A DNA stretch of 64,000 nucleotides from DASZIT01 sp963770635. Lineage in GTDB: Bacteria; Actinomycetota; Acidimicrobiia; Acidimicrobiales; RAAP-2. Position numbers and translations under genes: made by a program. The stretch covers positions 62,001 to 126,000 of the forward strand of contig CAVYQI010000005.1 in the NCBI GenBank assembly GCA_963770635.1, written 5' to 3'. This document shows positions 8,398 through 16,096 of this stretch, piece by piece. Position 1 is the stretch's first letter. The number at the start of each line of letters is the position of its first letter. Under the pieces are notes generated by a model. It ran no database searches. It worked only from the letters and a program-made list of their open reading frames with translations, and had not been told where the DNA came from.

Positions 8398-9816
8398 ATG
8401 GACTTCCGCACTGAATCAGCTGTGGGCCTGGCCGGCCAGGTGCGTCGAGGCGAACTGTCGGCGCGCGAGTTGGTCGGACACGCCTTGGCCCGGATCGAGG
8501 CCGCCAATCCGGTCATCAACGCCTTTGTGGCGGTTGACGGGGAACGGGCCATGGTTGCCGCGGGCGCCGTCGACGACCTGGTCGCGGCGGACAAGGACCC
8601 GGGCCCGCTGGCGGGTCTTCCCCTCGGAGTCAAGGACCTGGAAGATGCCGCCGGGTATGTCACCACCCACGGCTCGGTGGCCTTCGCCGGGCAGGCACCG
8701 GCGCGGTCCGACTCAATGATGGTGGCGAGACTGGTGGCGGCCGGATGCGTGGTGGTCGGAAAGACCAATACGCCCGAATTGGGATGGAAGGCCGACACCG
8801 TCAACTCGGTATTCGGTCGCACGATGAATCCGTGGAGCCTGGACCATACCGCCGGCGGCTCGTCAGGCGGGAGTGCGGCGGCGATCGCGTCGGGGATGAT
8901 CCCACTGGCGACCGGGTCGGACGGCGGCGGTTCCCTCCGGATTCCGTCCGCCTGTTGCGGCCTGTCGGGGATGAAGCCGTCCCTCGGCCGAGTCCCGACC
9001 GGTGGCGGGCACGCCCCCGACTGGCAGAACCTCTCGACCCGGGGACCGATGGCCGGCAAGCTGGCGGACCTGATCGCCGCCCTCGACGTGGTGGTGGGGC
9101 CCGACGCCACCGACTTGCGCTCCCTGCCCCGGCCCGAGGCTTCCTGGCTGGCGGTGCTCAACGATCCCAAGCCGCCGCAGCGGGTGGCGTGGTCGCCGAC
9201 CCTCGGCTTCGCGGAGGTCGACGCCGAGGTGCTGGCCATCTGTGAGCGGGCGGTGGCCGTGCTGGCATCGCTGGGCGCCGACGTCATAGAGATCGAAACG
9301 GTCTTCGACGAGGATCCGGTGAACGACTGGCTGACTCTGACGGGCGCCTACAACCTACGGACCCATGCCGAATTCCGGGGGACCCCGGTGTGGGACGACA
9401 TCGATCCGGTGCTGGCCATGGTCATCGACCGGGCGACGTCGATCGGGGCGCTGGACATGGTCCGGGCCGAAGACGCCACCCACGATCTGAACCTACGGCT
9501 GGTCGACTTGTTTCACGACGTGCGACTGCTGGTGACACCTACCACCGCCGCCGCCGCCCCGCCCCACGCCCTGGAGGGGTCGGCCCTGATCAACGGCACC
9601 CCGGATTTCAATTGGGTCAAGTTCACCTATCCGTTCAATATGACCCGGTCACCGGCAGCCACCGTGTGCGCCGGAATGACGACGGAGGGAATCCCGGTCG
9701 GCCTGCAGCTGATCGGGCCCCAGCATGGTGATCTGGTGGTGCTCCGGTCGGCGGCGGCGCTGGAGGAGGCTCTTGGCTTCGAACTTCTACCCCCCGAGGT
9801 CCCCGGGCTACCATGA
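8398..9816 (+). CDS. Amidase-signature family amidohydrolase
   Basis: A 472-residue amidase (AS family, GatA/FAAH-like) that hydrolyses an amide bond to acid plus amine. The Ser-cisSer-Lys triad is visible: K79 in LGVKDLED, S155 in AGGSSGGSAAA and S179 in SDGGGSLRIPS. Length and end are typical. The start ATG 8398 gives the usual N-terminal helix (ESAVGLAGQVRRGELSARELV); the frame is open upstream but not protein-like. GatB and GatC genes are absent nearby and the sequence lacks specific GatA features, so a catabolic or detoxifying amidase is more likely than the tRNA amidotransferase. Substrate unknown. Confidence 0.9.
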   Translation: MDFRTESAVGLAGQVRRGELSARELVGHALARIEAANPVINAFVAVDGERAMVAAGAVDDLVAADKDPGPLAGLPLGVKDLEDAAGYVTTHGSVAFAGQAPARSDSMMVARLVAAGCVVVGKTNTPELGWKADTVNSVFGRTMNPWSLDHTAGGSSGGSAAAIASGMIPLATGSDGGGSLRIPSACCGLSGMKPSLGRVPTGGGHAPDWQNLSTRGPMAGKLADLIAALDVVVGPDATDLRSLPRPEASWLAVLNDPKPPQRVAWSPTLGFAEVDAEVLAICERAVAVLASLGADVIEIETVFDEDPVNDWLTLTGAYNLRTHAEFRGTPVWDDIDPVLAMVIDRATSIGALDMVRAEDATHDLNLRLVDLFHDVRLLVTPTTAAAAPPHALEGSALINGTPDFNWVKFTYPFNMTRSPAATVCAGMTTEGIPVGLQLIGPQHGDLVVLRSAAALEEALGFELLPPEVPGLP

Positions 9817-9858
9817 CGGACTGCATCGGAGCGACCCACGGGCGCGCCGACGGAGCAC

Positions 9859-9932
9859 GGGCGTTTAGCTCAGTTGGTTAGAGCGCAGCCTTCACACGGC
9901 TGAGGTCGGAGGTTCGAGTCCTCTAGCGCCCA
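9859..9932 (+). tRNA. tRNA-Val (anticodon CAC)
   Basis: Complete cloverleaf. The 7-bp acceptor stem pairs GGGCGTT with AGCGCCC (one G-U). The D arm is GCTC/GAGC, the anticodon stem CAGCC/GGCTG with loop TTCACAC (anticodon CAC at 9893-9895, reading GUG), and the T arm GGAGG-TTCGAGT-CCTCT. CCA is not encoded. The gene lies 42 bp after the amidase and on the same strand. Confidence 0.97.
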
Positions 9933-10055
9933 CTCGCTGGGGCTGTTGACGGTAGGTCTCCCTCCCACGTCGGCGCAGCGCGGCATCGGCCATCGTGACG
10001 CCGACCCTCGAGACTGCTGGTGCCGCCCGTGCCACGTGCGAATCCCACACGATCG

Positions 10056-10595
10056 TCAGGAACCCCCAGGTTCAGCTGGGCGGGTGGCACGGTGGAGGTA
10101 GGTGCGCATCCGCGCCTGCTCACCGCGGTCGAGCGCGTCGAGCGCGGTGAGCAAGCCGGAGTACCGTTCCTGTCCAAGCTCAACTCTCAAGTCGTCCTCG
10201 ATCGCCCGCGCCGCCGCTCGCTGTGTCCGCAGATAGTCGATCCCGTGGGAGGTCAGGGTCACCGATTTTTCCCTCTTGCTGGTCGTCGAGTCGGCGACGG
10301 TGACGTAGCCCCGGTCACGGAGGTGTCCGACGACCTTGCCGGCGCCCTGGCGGGTGATGCCCAGTTCGCGACCGATGGCCGAGATCGTCGATCCGGCCTG
10401 ACCCGAACACAACCGGAGCACCCGCCCATCGGGAAATTGTCGCTCGCCGAACCCGGCGTCGGCCATGGCGCGGTCGAGGCGAAGCTGATAGCCGAGCCAG
10501 GCACGTCGGAGAGCCGGTCCGAGCCCGGCCGACGACGAGCGGGCCGGATTGTCGCCTCTGCCGACAGCACCCGCAGGATGCGTGTCGGAATCCAC
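10056..10595 (-). CDS. MarR-family transcriptional regulator
   Basis: A 179-residue winged-helix protein. The recognition region reads STISAIGRELGITRQGAGKVV, followed by the wing HLRDRGYVTVADSTTSKREKSVTLTSHG, the classic MarR pattern, and a C-terminal dimerisation helix. The start is GTG 10595; a later start would remove only unconserved N-terminal residues. It diverges from the RCC1-repeat lipoprotein, and the 62-bp gap holds overlapping promoter-like elements, so it may control its own gene and the lipoprotein. The ligand is unknown. Confidence 0.85.
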   Translation of the reverse strand: MDSDTHPAGAVGRGDNPARSSSAGLGPALRRAWLGYQLRLDRAMADAGFGERQFPDGRVLRLCSGQAGSTISAIGRELGITRQGAGKVVGHLRDRGYVTVADSTTSKREKSVTLTSHGIDYLRTQRAAARAIEDDLRVELGQERYSGLLTALDALDRGEQARMRTYLHRATRPAEPGGS

Positions 10596-10625
10596 CCGCC
10601 AGATGTTAGCAAACTGTAAACTGAG

Positions 10626-10654
10626 TTGACAATTGGGACCTGTCGTCCGATACT
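10626..10654 (+). promoter_or_regulatory. Sigma70-type promoter for the RCC1 lipoprotein gene, possibly leaderless
   Basis: TTGACA at 10626-10631, a 17-bp spacer and GATACT at 10649-10654. The predicted transcription start falls at about 10660-10661, on the second of two adjacent ATG codons (10658, 10661), so the mRNA would be leaderless, which is common in actinobacteria. On the other strand TTGTCA (10629-10634) with a TAACAT box could serve the MarR gene, so the two promoters overlap. Confidence 0.5.
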
Positions 10655-10657
10655 TCG

Positions 10658-11347
10658 ATGATGCGGCTTACGACCCCCAAACATCCGTGGCGCCGGCGTT
10701 GCTCGGCTCTGGTGTTCGTTGTGGCGGGGGTGGCGCTCACGGCTTGTAGTTCCGGCAGCGCCGGTTCCCCGCCGTCCTCCACCACCGTGGTCTACCGGTT
10801 CGGCGTGGTCGGGAACCAGGGCGCGATCAGCCAACTGCAACTCGATAGCCCGACTTCTGTTCCCGGGATCACCGGTCAGGTTGTGCAGATCGCCACATCC
10901 AATTCGGATGGCTACGCGCTGACCTCGAGCGGGGCGGTGTGGGCGTGGGGAGTGGCCAGTTACGGCGAGCTCGGCAACGGGCAGCAGCCGGCGTACTCCA
11001 CTCGGGCGGTCAAGGTCGAGTTTCCCGCCGGAGTCAGAATCGTCTCCTTGGCGAACCCCATGCCTTTCGACGGTGCGTTGGCCATCGACTCGCAAGGCCA
11101 CCTCTGGGGCTGGGGCCTCAACGGCGATGGTGACCTCTGCCTGTCCGGCCTCACCGAGCTCCGTCCGATCGAGCTCCCACTCAGCGACGTCACGCTGGCG
11201 ACCGGAGCCCGGACCCACTCCCTCTTTTACTCGGGGGGCAAGGTCTACGCCTGCGGCGGAGGCGATTACGGAGTCCTTGGCACCGGCTCCACCACCGGCA
11301 GCTCTACGCCGGTTCCCGTCATCGGCCTGCCGAGCACCCGCGCGTGA
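10658..11347 (+). CDS. RCC1-repeat lipoprotein, N-terminal part
   Basis: A 229-residue product with a lipoprotein signal peptide: basic start (KHPWRRR), hydrophobic core and lipobox LTAC. Three RCC1/BLIP-II-type repeats follow, recognisable as ALTSSGAVWAWG...YGELGNG, AIDSQGHLWGWG and SGGKVYACGGGDYGVLGTG. The frame closes just where the next ORF continues the repeat series in another frame, so this is most likely the first half of a seven-bladed propeller anchored outside the cell. Translation probably starts at ATG 10658 or 10661 on a leaderless transcript. The two halves overlap by 4 bp (GTGA), so separate coupled translation is formally possible. Confidence 0.75.
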   Translation: MMRLTTPKHPWRRRCSALVFVVAGVALTACSSGSAGSPPSSTTVVYRFGVVGNQGAISQLQLDSPTSVPGITGQVVQIATSNSDGYALTSSGAVWAWGVASYGELGNGQQPAYSTRAVKVEFPAGVRIVSLANPMPFDGALAIDSQGHLWGWGLNGDGDLCLSGLTELRPIELPLSDVTLATGARTHSLFYSGGKVYACGGGDYGVLGTGSTTGSSTPVPVIGLPSTRA

Positions 11348-11880
11348 CGGCGCTCACATCCTCGTGGGAGGGCTCGGGTGCACTCCTCAGCAACGGCGCG
11401 TATTACAACTGGGGCTACAACGACGCCGGTCAGCTCGGCAACGGCACCACGGCCGACAGTGCCGTTCCGGTGCGGGTCGCGCTACCCGATTCGGTGCGAC
11501 AAGTGTTCCAGGGCGGAAGCGGAGCCAAGAACGGCCAGACCGTCGCCATCCTGGCCAACGGCTCGGTGTGGGCGTGGGGCGACAACGACCAGGGACAGCT
11601 CGGTGTCGGCACGAAGGTCAGCTCCGACGTCCCCGTGCGCGTCGCCGTGCCCGAAGGGGTGACCTTCGTCAAGGTCAGCTCCGGTGGTTACGCCAGTTAC
11701 GCCATCGACAGCTCGGACGGGTTGTGGTCGTGGGGAGACAACAAGAGCGGGCAGCTCGGCACGGGGAGCCGTCTCACCGGGGCCACCAAGCCGGTCAGCG
11801 TGGGCATCCGCCTGACCCAGATCTCATCGACCGCCCAGAACGTGGCGGGTCTCCAAGGCAGCAGTCAGATCCAGTCATAG
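11344..11880 (+). CDS. RCC1-repeat protein, C-terminal part of the preceding lipoprotein
   Basis: A 178-residue ORF with three further RCC1 repeats (SNGAYYNWGYNDAGQLGNG, ANGSVWAWGDNDQGQLGVG, SSDGLWSWGDNKSGQLGTG). It has no signal peptide of its own, so alone it would stay in the cytoplasm. Joining it to the upstream ORF by a one-base change near 11340-11345 gives about 407 residues with six to seven blades, the expected number for an RCC1 propeller. Sequencing error, a real frameshift mutation or translational coupling at GTGA are the options; the first two seem likelier. Confidence 0.7.
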   Translation: MTALTSSWEGSGALLSNGAYYNWGYNDAGQLGNGTTADSAVPVRVALPDSVRQVFQGGSGAKNGQTVAILANGSVWAWGDNDQGQLGVGTKVSSDVPVRVAVPEGVTFVKVSSGGYASYAIDSSDGLWSWGDNKSGQLGTGSRLTGATKPVSVGIRLTQISSTAQNVAGLQGSSQIQS

Positions 11881-12068
11881 TGGGCGCTGACCCAATTGAC
11901 CTCATCTTGTTGGCGCAGTTTCGGAACTCGACCGCCGTGCCTCGTATCGTGGTTCACCTGGTGACGGGACCTCCGCAGTACGACCCCATGCTCTACAAGG
12001 GCAGCGCTTCCTATTACCTTCCGGGCCGGCCGCCCTACTCCCTGGCCCCGGTTCCGGCGACGGTCTGA
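11880..12068 (+). CDS. Small ORF after the RCC1 gene, function unknown
   Basis: A 62-residue ORF whose GTG overlaps the last base of the RCC1 stop codon. It reads as plausible protein, including RIVVHLVTGPPQYDP and KGSASYYLPGRPPYS, with G/C-rich third positions. No family recognised. It could be a small coupled gene or the tail of a disrupted gene. Confidence 0.35.
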   Translation: MGADPIDLILLAQFRNSTAVPRIVVHLVTGPPQYDPMLYKGSASYYLPGRPPYSLAPVPATV

Positions 12069-12092
12069 GTCCCGACGAAGCAAGGGGGATGT

Positions 12093-12236
12093 GTGTCAGA
12101 CTCAGGCTCGCATCAACCCGCCTCCGGCGTGAAGGGCACGATCATGTTCGAGACGCACAAGGGCAAGAAACCGACTCGTGGGGTGCTCACGGATGCGGCG
12201 TCCGAGACCCAGAAGGCACGCCTCCTCGGGGAGTAA
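12093..12236 (+). CDS. Small 47-residue hydrophilic protein, function unknown
   Basis: Starts with GTG 12093 after a purine-rich AAGGGGG about 5 bp upstream and ends with TAA 12236, 2 bp before the DUF2505-like start. The core GTIMFETHKGKKPTRGVL followed by SETQKARLLGE looks like a genuine folded peptide with strands and a helix. No family recognised. The tight spacing to the next gene suggests one transcript. Confidence 0.5.
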   Translation: MSDSGSHQPASGVKGTIMFETHKGKKPTRGVLTDAASETQKARLLGE

Positions 12237-12238
12237 GG

Positions 12239-12733
12239 GTGCGATTCCATGCTGAGCACCGAATCGGCGGGTCCGAGTCCGCCGTGGCCGCACTTCTGGT
12301 CGACTCCACCTTCTATCTCCATCTCGCCCTCCCGGACTTGAGCCTGCCGGGGCTGGTCGACGAGGAGTCCGACGGCGACCGCGCCATGTTGCGCCTCCGC
12401 TACGAGTTCGTGGGGAGCCTCGATCCGATCGCCCAACGCTTGCTCGGCTCCAGCCGGATGGCCTGGGTCCAGGAGGTGCGGGTCGACAAGTCGGCGGGCA
12501 CCGGCGCGCTCACGTTCGCGGCCGAGAAGGACCCGAGGCGCCTGCACGGTGCCGCCGACTTCGTCCTCACCGAATCCGGGGGAGTCACCCTTCGGCGCAT
12601 CGATGGCGAGCTGGTGGTGGCGGTGCCGGGCATCGGTCGCATGGCGGAACGACGGATCGTGCCCGGCCTCCTGCGCCGGATGGACATCGAGGCGCAGGCT
12701 ATGGACGCCCAGCTGCGGAGCCGGCCGGGGTGA
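12239..12733 (+). CDS. DUF2505-like (SRPBCC-fold) protein
   Basis: A 164-residue protein from GTG 12239, chosen because it lies 2 bp after the small ORF and begins with VRFHAEHRIGGSESAVAALL, the start of a START/SRPBCC fold. The C-terminal part (RRIDGELVVAVPGIGRMAERRI, then PGLLRRMDIEAQAMDAQL) matches the ending typical of actinobacterial DUF2505 proteins. Such proteins have a ligand-binding cavity but no assigned function. No signal peptide, so probably cytoplasmic. Confidence 0.65.
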   Translation: MRFHAEHRIGGSESAVAALLVDSTFYLHLALPDLSLPGLVDEESDGDRAMLRLRYEFVGSLDPIAQRLLGSSRMAWVQEVRVDKSAGTGALTFAAEKDPRRLHGAADFVLTESGGVTLRRIDGELVVAVPGIGRMAERRIVPGLLRRMDIEAQAMDAQLRSRPG

Positions 12734-12744
12734 TCTCGACGCGG

Positions 12745-14904
12745 CTAGGTCGAGGCCGCCGCGGACACCGGTGACACCAGCTTGAGGGCCCCCAATGAAC
12801 CCAAGAAGTTGGCTTGCCCGAAGCTGAAGACGCCACCGTCGGATGCCACCAACCAGTACCCGGTGGCCTGGAGCGAGAAGTTGCCGAAGTTCAACGCGTA
12901 GGGACCGGGGGCGATGCTCACGATCGGCTTGTTGAGCGGCTGGCCACCCATCGAGCCCATGAACCCGGCATTGCCGAAGTTGAACACCCCACCGTCGGAG
13001 GCCACCAACCAGTAGCCGTCGGGGACGATGGACCCATTCTGCGGGTTCACCGATCCGGCGGTGGAAGCCATGCCTACGATGGGCTTGTTGAGGCGTTGGC
13101 CACCCATCGACCCGAGGAACTTGGCGTCGCCGAAGGAGAAGATGCCTCCGTCACTCCCCACCAGCCAGTAGCCGCCGCCGGACGGAGTGGCCGCCACCCC
13201 GACGATGGGGGCATTGAGGCGCTGACCGCCCATCGAGCCCATGAAGGTGGCGTCGCCGAACCCGAACACCCCGCCGTCCGAGGCGACCAGCCAGTAGCCG
13301 CCACCGTCCTGGGTGGCTGCGATTCCCACGATGGGAGCATTGAGGGGCTTGCCCTGGAGGGACCCGTAGGCAGTGGCGTCACCGAAGTTCGCCACGTTGC
13401 CATTGCTCGCCACCAGCCAGTAGCCGCCGCTGTCCGGAGTGCGGGCGATCCCAACCGTGGGGGCACCCAGCGCCGAGCCAGGTGATGAGCCGTAGAAACC
13501 GCTGGCGCCGAAGCTGAAGACTCCGCCGTCACCCGCGGCCATCCAGTAGCCGCTCCCGGCGGCCGGCACGGTGAACACCGGTGTGCCTCCGTTATTGACC
13601 GAAATGTTGTTGCCGGAGATGGCGCTCGGGGCCAGGGCCGACTGCCAGATGCCGTAGAAGACATTGGAAATGGTGTTGCCCTGGATCACGGTGCCGGTGA
13701 GCGGCGCGAACACGCTCAGGACCTCGATCCCGGCGGTCTGGGTGAGGTTGGCGCTGGCCGGGGGCCCCTCGACGTCACCGGGGCCTCCGCCGGGACCGCC
13801 GTGGAGGGCGTCCTGGCTGAAGATGTTGTTGGTGACTACGTTGCCGTTGATGTCCTGGAGCGGGGCGTGGCTGTGGATGGTCATCCCGGGCAGCCCGTTC
13901 CCGATGGCCGTGTTTCCGGTGAACGTGTTGTTGTAGACGGCGGAGCCGGAGCCGCCCGCCGCGGCCAGCAACCCGGCGGCGCCATTGTTGTTAGCCGTGT
14001 TGTTCACGATCATGTTGTTGTAGACCCCGGCCTGGGACGGCTGGGGTTGGCCGGTGGTCGGCCCACTGGTGGAGACCGCGGAGGTGCTGTGGCCGGCCAG
14101 AGTGATACCGCAATCGGTGGCATTTCCATTCACCGTGTTGCCGCTGATGGTATTGCCATCGGTCGGTCCCGTCTCATCGGTCAAGAGGATGCCGCCGACG
14201 TTGTTCTCGACGGTGTTGTTGGACACCGTGGAGTTGGCCACGCTCATGAGGTGGATCGTCTCGCCGTAGTCGTCGAAGGGGTTCGGGGGCTGCGGGCAGT
14301 CGGCGGCGGTGGGATGGTTGATGCAGGCGTCGTTGTTATTGACGATGTTGTTCTCGATGAGGGCGCCGGTCACGCTGGTAGGCGTCGGAGCCGTGGCCGG
14401 TGGCGTGAACAAGCAGCCACTGGTGTTGGGAGTGGACGGGGTAATGCAGATGCCCTCGTTGTCGGCGTTGAGTACCGACAGGCCGTTGATCGTCACGCCA
14501 TTGGCATTGATGACCAGTCCGTTGGCCGCGCCGGTGGCGTCGATGATGGTGTTGGACGCCGACCCCTGGGCTGTCGGGTCCGAGGCAATGGTGATCCCGG
14601 TCAGCGAAGCCGGCACCCGGTCGGAAGTCCCTGCCGGATTCTGTGCGGACGGATAGGTTCCCGGCTCCAAGAGGATGGTGTTGGAGGCGGAAGCCTGGGA
14701 AAGGGCGTAGCCGAGGGTGAGGCAATTGGTTGTCTGGCAGTTGCCCGTGTCGTGCCCGTTCGTTGCCACCTTCAGTGTTACCGCCGCCGCGGCGGGAGTC
14801 GTAGCGACGAGGGAGATCAATGTCCCGCTCCCCACCACCAGTGCGGCTGCGCCGATCAACCTGCTGAGCCGGCTGCTGTAACGCTCAAAAGACCGTGCCA
14901 TCAA
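12745..14904 (-). CDS. Secreted right-handed beta-helix protein with six C-terminal GYWLV repeats
   Basis: 719 residues. A Sec signal peptide (hydrophobic LIGAAALVVGSGTLISLVA, cleavage near AAAA) precedes about 400 residues of parallel beta-helix with many short N-rich rungs such as NNIVNNN, SNNTVENNVGGI and GNTVNGN, as in NosD/pectate-lyase-like proteins. Residues about 450-719 form six repeats of 39-52 residues beginning GYWLVASDGG(V/I)FSFG and containing GSMGGQ.LN.PIVG (encoded at about 12748-13557); these resemble propeller-type surface repeats often seen in Acidimicrobiia. No catalytic residues are evident. It is probably an adhesin-like or glycan-binding cell-surface protein. It appears to be a single-gene unit. 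Confidence 0.8.
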   Translation of the reverse strand: MMARSFERYSSRLSRLIGAAALVVGSGTLISLVATTPAAAAVTLKVATNGHDTGNCQTTNCLTLGYALSQASASNTILLEPGTYPSAQNPAGTSDRVPASLTGITIASDPTAQGSASNTIIDATGAANGLVINANGVTINGLSVLNADNEGICITPSTPNTSGCLFTPPATAPTPTSVTGALIENNIVNNNDACINHPTAADCPQPPNPFDDYGETIHLMSVANSTVSNNTVENNVGGILLTDETGPTDGNTISGNTVNGNATDCGITLAGHSTSAVSTSGPTTGQPQPSQAGVYNNMIVNNTANNNGAAGLLAAAGGSGSAVYNNTFTGNTAIGNGLPGMTIHSHAPLQDINGNVVTNNIFSQDALHGGPGGGPGDVEGPPASANLTQTAGIEVLSVFAPLTGTVIQGNTISNVFYGIWQSALAPSAISGNNISVNNGGTPVFTVPAAGSGYWMAAGDGGVFSFGASGFYGSSPGSALGAPTVGIARTPDSGGYWLVASNGNVANFGDATAYGSLQGKPLNAPIVGIAATQDGGGYWLVASDGGVFGFGDATFMGSMGGQRLNAPIVGVAATPSGGGYWLVGSDGGIFSFGDAKFLGSMGGQRLNKPIVGMASTAGSVNPQNGSIVPDGYWLVASDGGVFNFGNAGFMGSMGGQPLNKPIVSIAPGPYALNFGNFSLQATGYWLVASDGGVFSFGQANFLGSLGALKLVSPVSAAAST

Positions 14905-15198
14905 CGTCCTCCCCTACCACTGTCGTGTGCCGGTCGCCCCAGTTGCCGCCGACCGCCGCGGATCCTACAGCGTCCGACCCCGTCTGTCTCTTGCCCTTTT
15001 TTCTGCTTGCCCAGAGTTCCGTTGCTGGCCTCGACCGATAGCTCACCGGTGGGCGTTTCGGGGCCAAGGTGCTCCCACCACTCTCCGGGAGCCAACCCAA
15101 CCTCCGATCCGGCCTCGGCTCGTTGGTTGTCGAAGCGATCCGAGGGCAACGTCACGACTCGAAGGAAGGGAGGAGGACCGCGGCTTCGGGAAGGATGG

Positions 15199-15603
15199 TC
15201 AGCCGATGAGCGCGTCGGTGAGCGGGCCGATTCCGGCCAGCCGGGATGCCAACTCGCCGGGGAGATGATGGCGTGCCGCCAGGACATCTGGGCTGGTGAA
15301 GCTGACCTTGGTCTGGCCATCATCGTCCCAGATCAGCGCCTTGAGAGGCAGGTCGAGCGCGGCCAGGGGCGACGCCTGCATGACCGGTGTACCGCGGGTC
15401 GGGCTACCGAATATGACCAGTTTTGTATCCCGCAGGTCGAGACCGCACCGGGTGGCTTCACCGCGGTGATCGATGACCGCGAAGACCTTCATCCCGCCAG
15501 CCTCCACCAGCGCGGTGAGCTTCGAGACGGTGTCAGCAACCGTCCCCGGGGCTGTCTTGGTGACGATTCCGCTCGCGGGGTCGGTGGTGGGGGATTCGGG
15601 CAC
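15199..15603 (-). CDS. DUF302 family protein
   Basis: A 134-residue protein with the DUF302 pattern: TVSKLTALVEAGGMKVFAVI, then LVIFGSPTRGTPVMQASPLAALDLPLKALIW. The start is GTG 15603. DUF302 proteins form small alpha/beta folds of unknown function. It lies 56 bp after the receiver gene on the same strand and may belong to its transcript, which would link it to the phosphorelay (inference). Upstream of the next minus-strand gene, 14905-15198 holds no gene that I can support. Confidence 0.8.
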   Translation of the reverse strand: MPESPTTDPASGIVTKTAPGTVADTVSKLTALVEAGGMKVFAVIDHRGEATRCGLDLRDTKLVIFGSPTRGTPVMQASPLAALDLPLKALIWDDDGQTKVSFTSPDVLAARHHLPGELASRLAGIGPLTDALIG

Positions 15604-15659
15604 CCAGCCAGCCTCCTATCCCTCAGGCAAGGCCGCAACCGGGCCGACTGCGGTCGATG

Positions 15660-16094
15660 TCAGGGCTCGGGCAGGTCCGATGCGACGGCCAGTGGCACGC
15701 CGAGCACGACCGACAGCTGGTCGATCAGCGCGTAGGGAGGCAGCCCCTTCTCGATGAATCCGGTGGCACCGGCGGTCACCAGCTCCGGTCCCGCGCTCCG
15801 GGAGGTATGGGAGAGGATGACGACCTTTGCCTCCGGAGCGACACGGAGGAGATCGGGGAGGATCTCAGCTCCGTCGGTATCCGGAAGTGACAGGTCGAGC
15901 AGGACCACATCGGGGAGGAGGCGCTTTGCCGACTCGACCGCCTGGCGCCCGCTGGCGGCCTCAGCAACCACCTCGAGGGAGGTGACGCAGTCGAGAACCG
16001 CTCTGAGCAGGCGGCGGGTCGAGGGCGCGTCGTCGACCAGGACCACTCGCAGCGGTGGTGTCTTCGGATCGACGGTCCGGGGGTCTTGGGTCAT
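15660..16094 (-). CDS. Stand-alone response-regulator receiver protein
   Basis: A 144-residue CheY-like receiver without an output domain. Acidic pocket VVLVDDA, phospho-acceptor in VVLLDLSLPD, threonine/serine switch VILSHTS and conserved lysine in FIEKG are all visible. It starts 2 bp after the stop of the giant kinase gene, so the two are almost certainly co-transcribed and coupled. It is the natural final acceptor, or an intermediate, of phosphate from the kinase's HPt domain. Confidence 0.9.
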   Translation of the reverse strand: MTQDPRTVDPKTPPLRVVLVDDAPSTRRLLRAVLDCVTSLEVVAEAASGRQAVESAKRLLPDVVLLDLSLPDTDGAEILPDLLRVAPEAKVVILSHTSRSAGPELVTAGATGFIEKGLPPYALIDQLSVVLGVPLAVASDLPEP

Positions 16095-16096
16095 TG

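Noticed and set aside
8398..9816. Amidase as GatA of the Glu-tRNA amidotransferase.
   Set aside because: No gatB or gatC nearby, and the sequence has general amidase features only.
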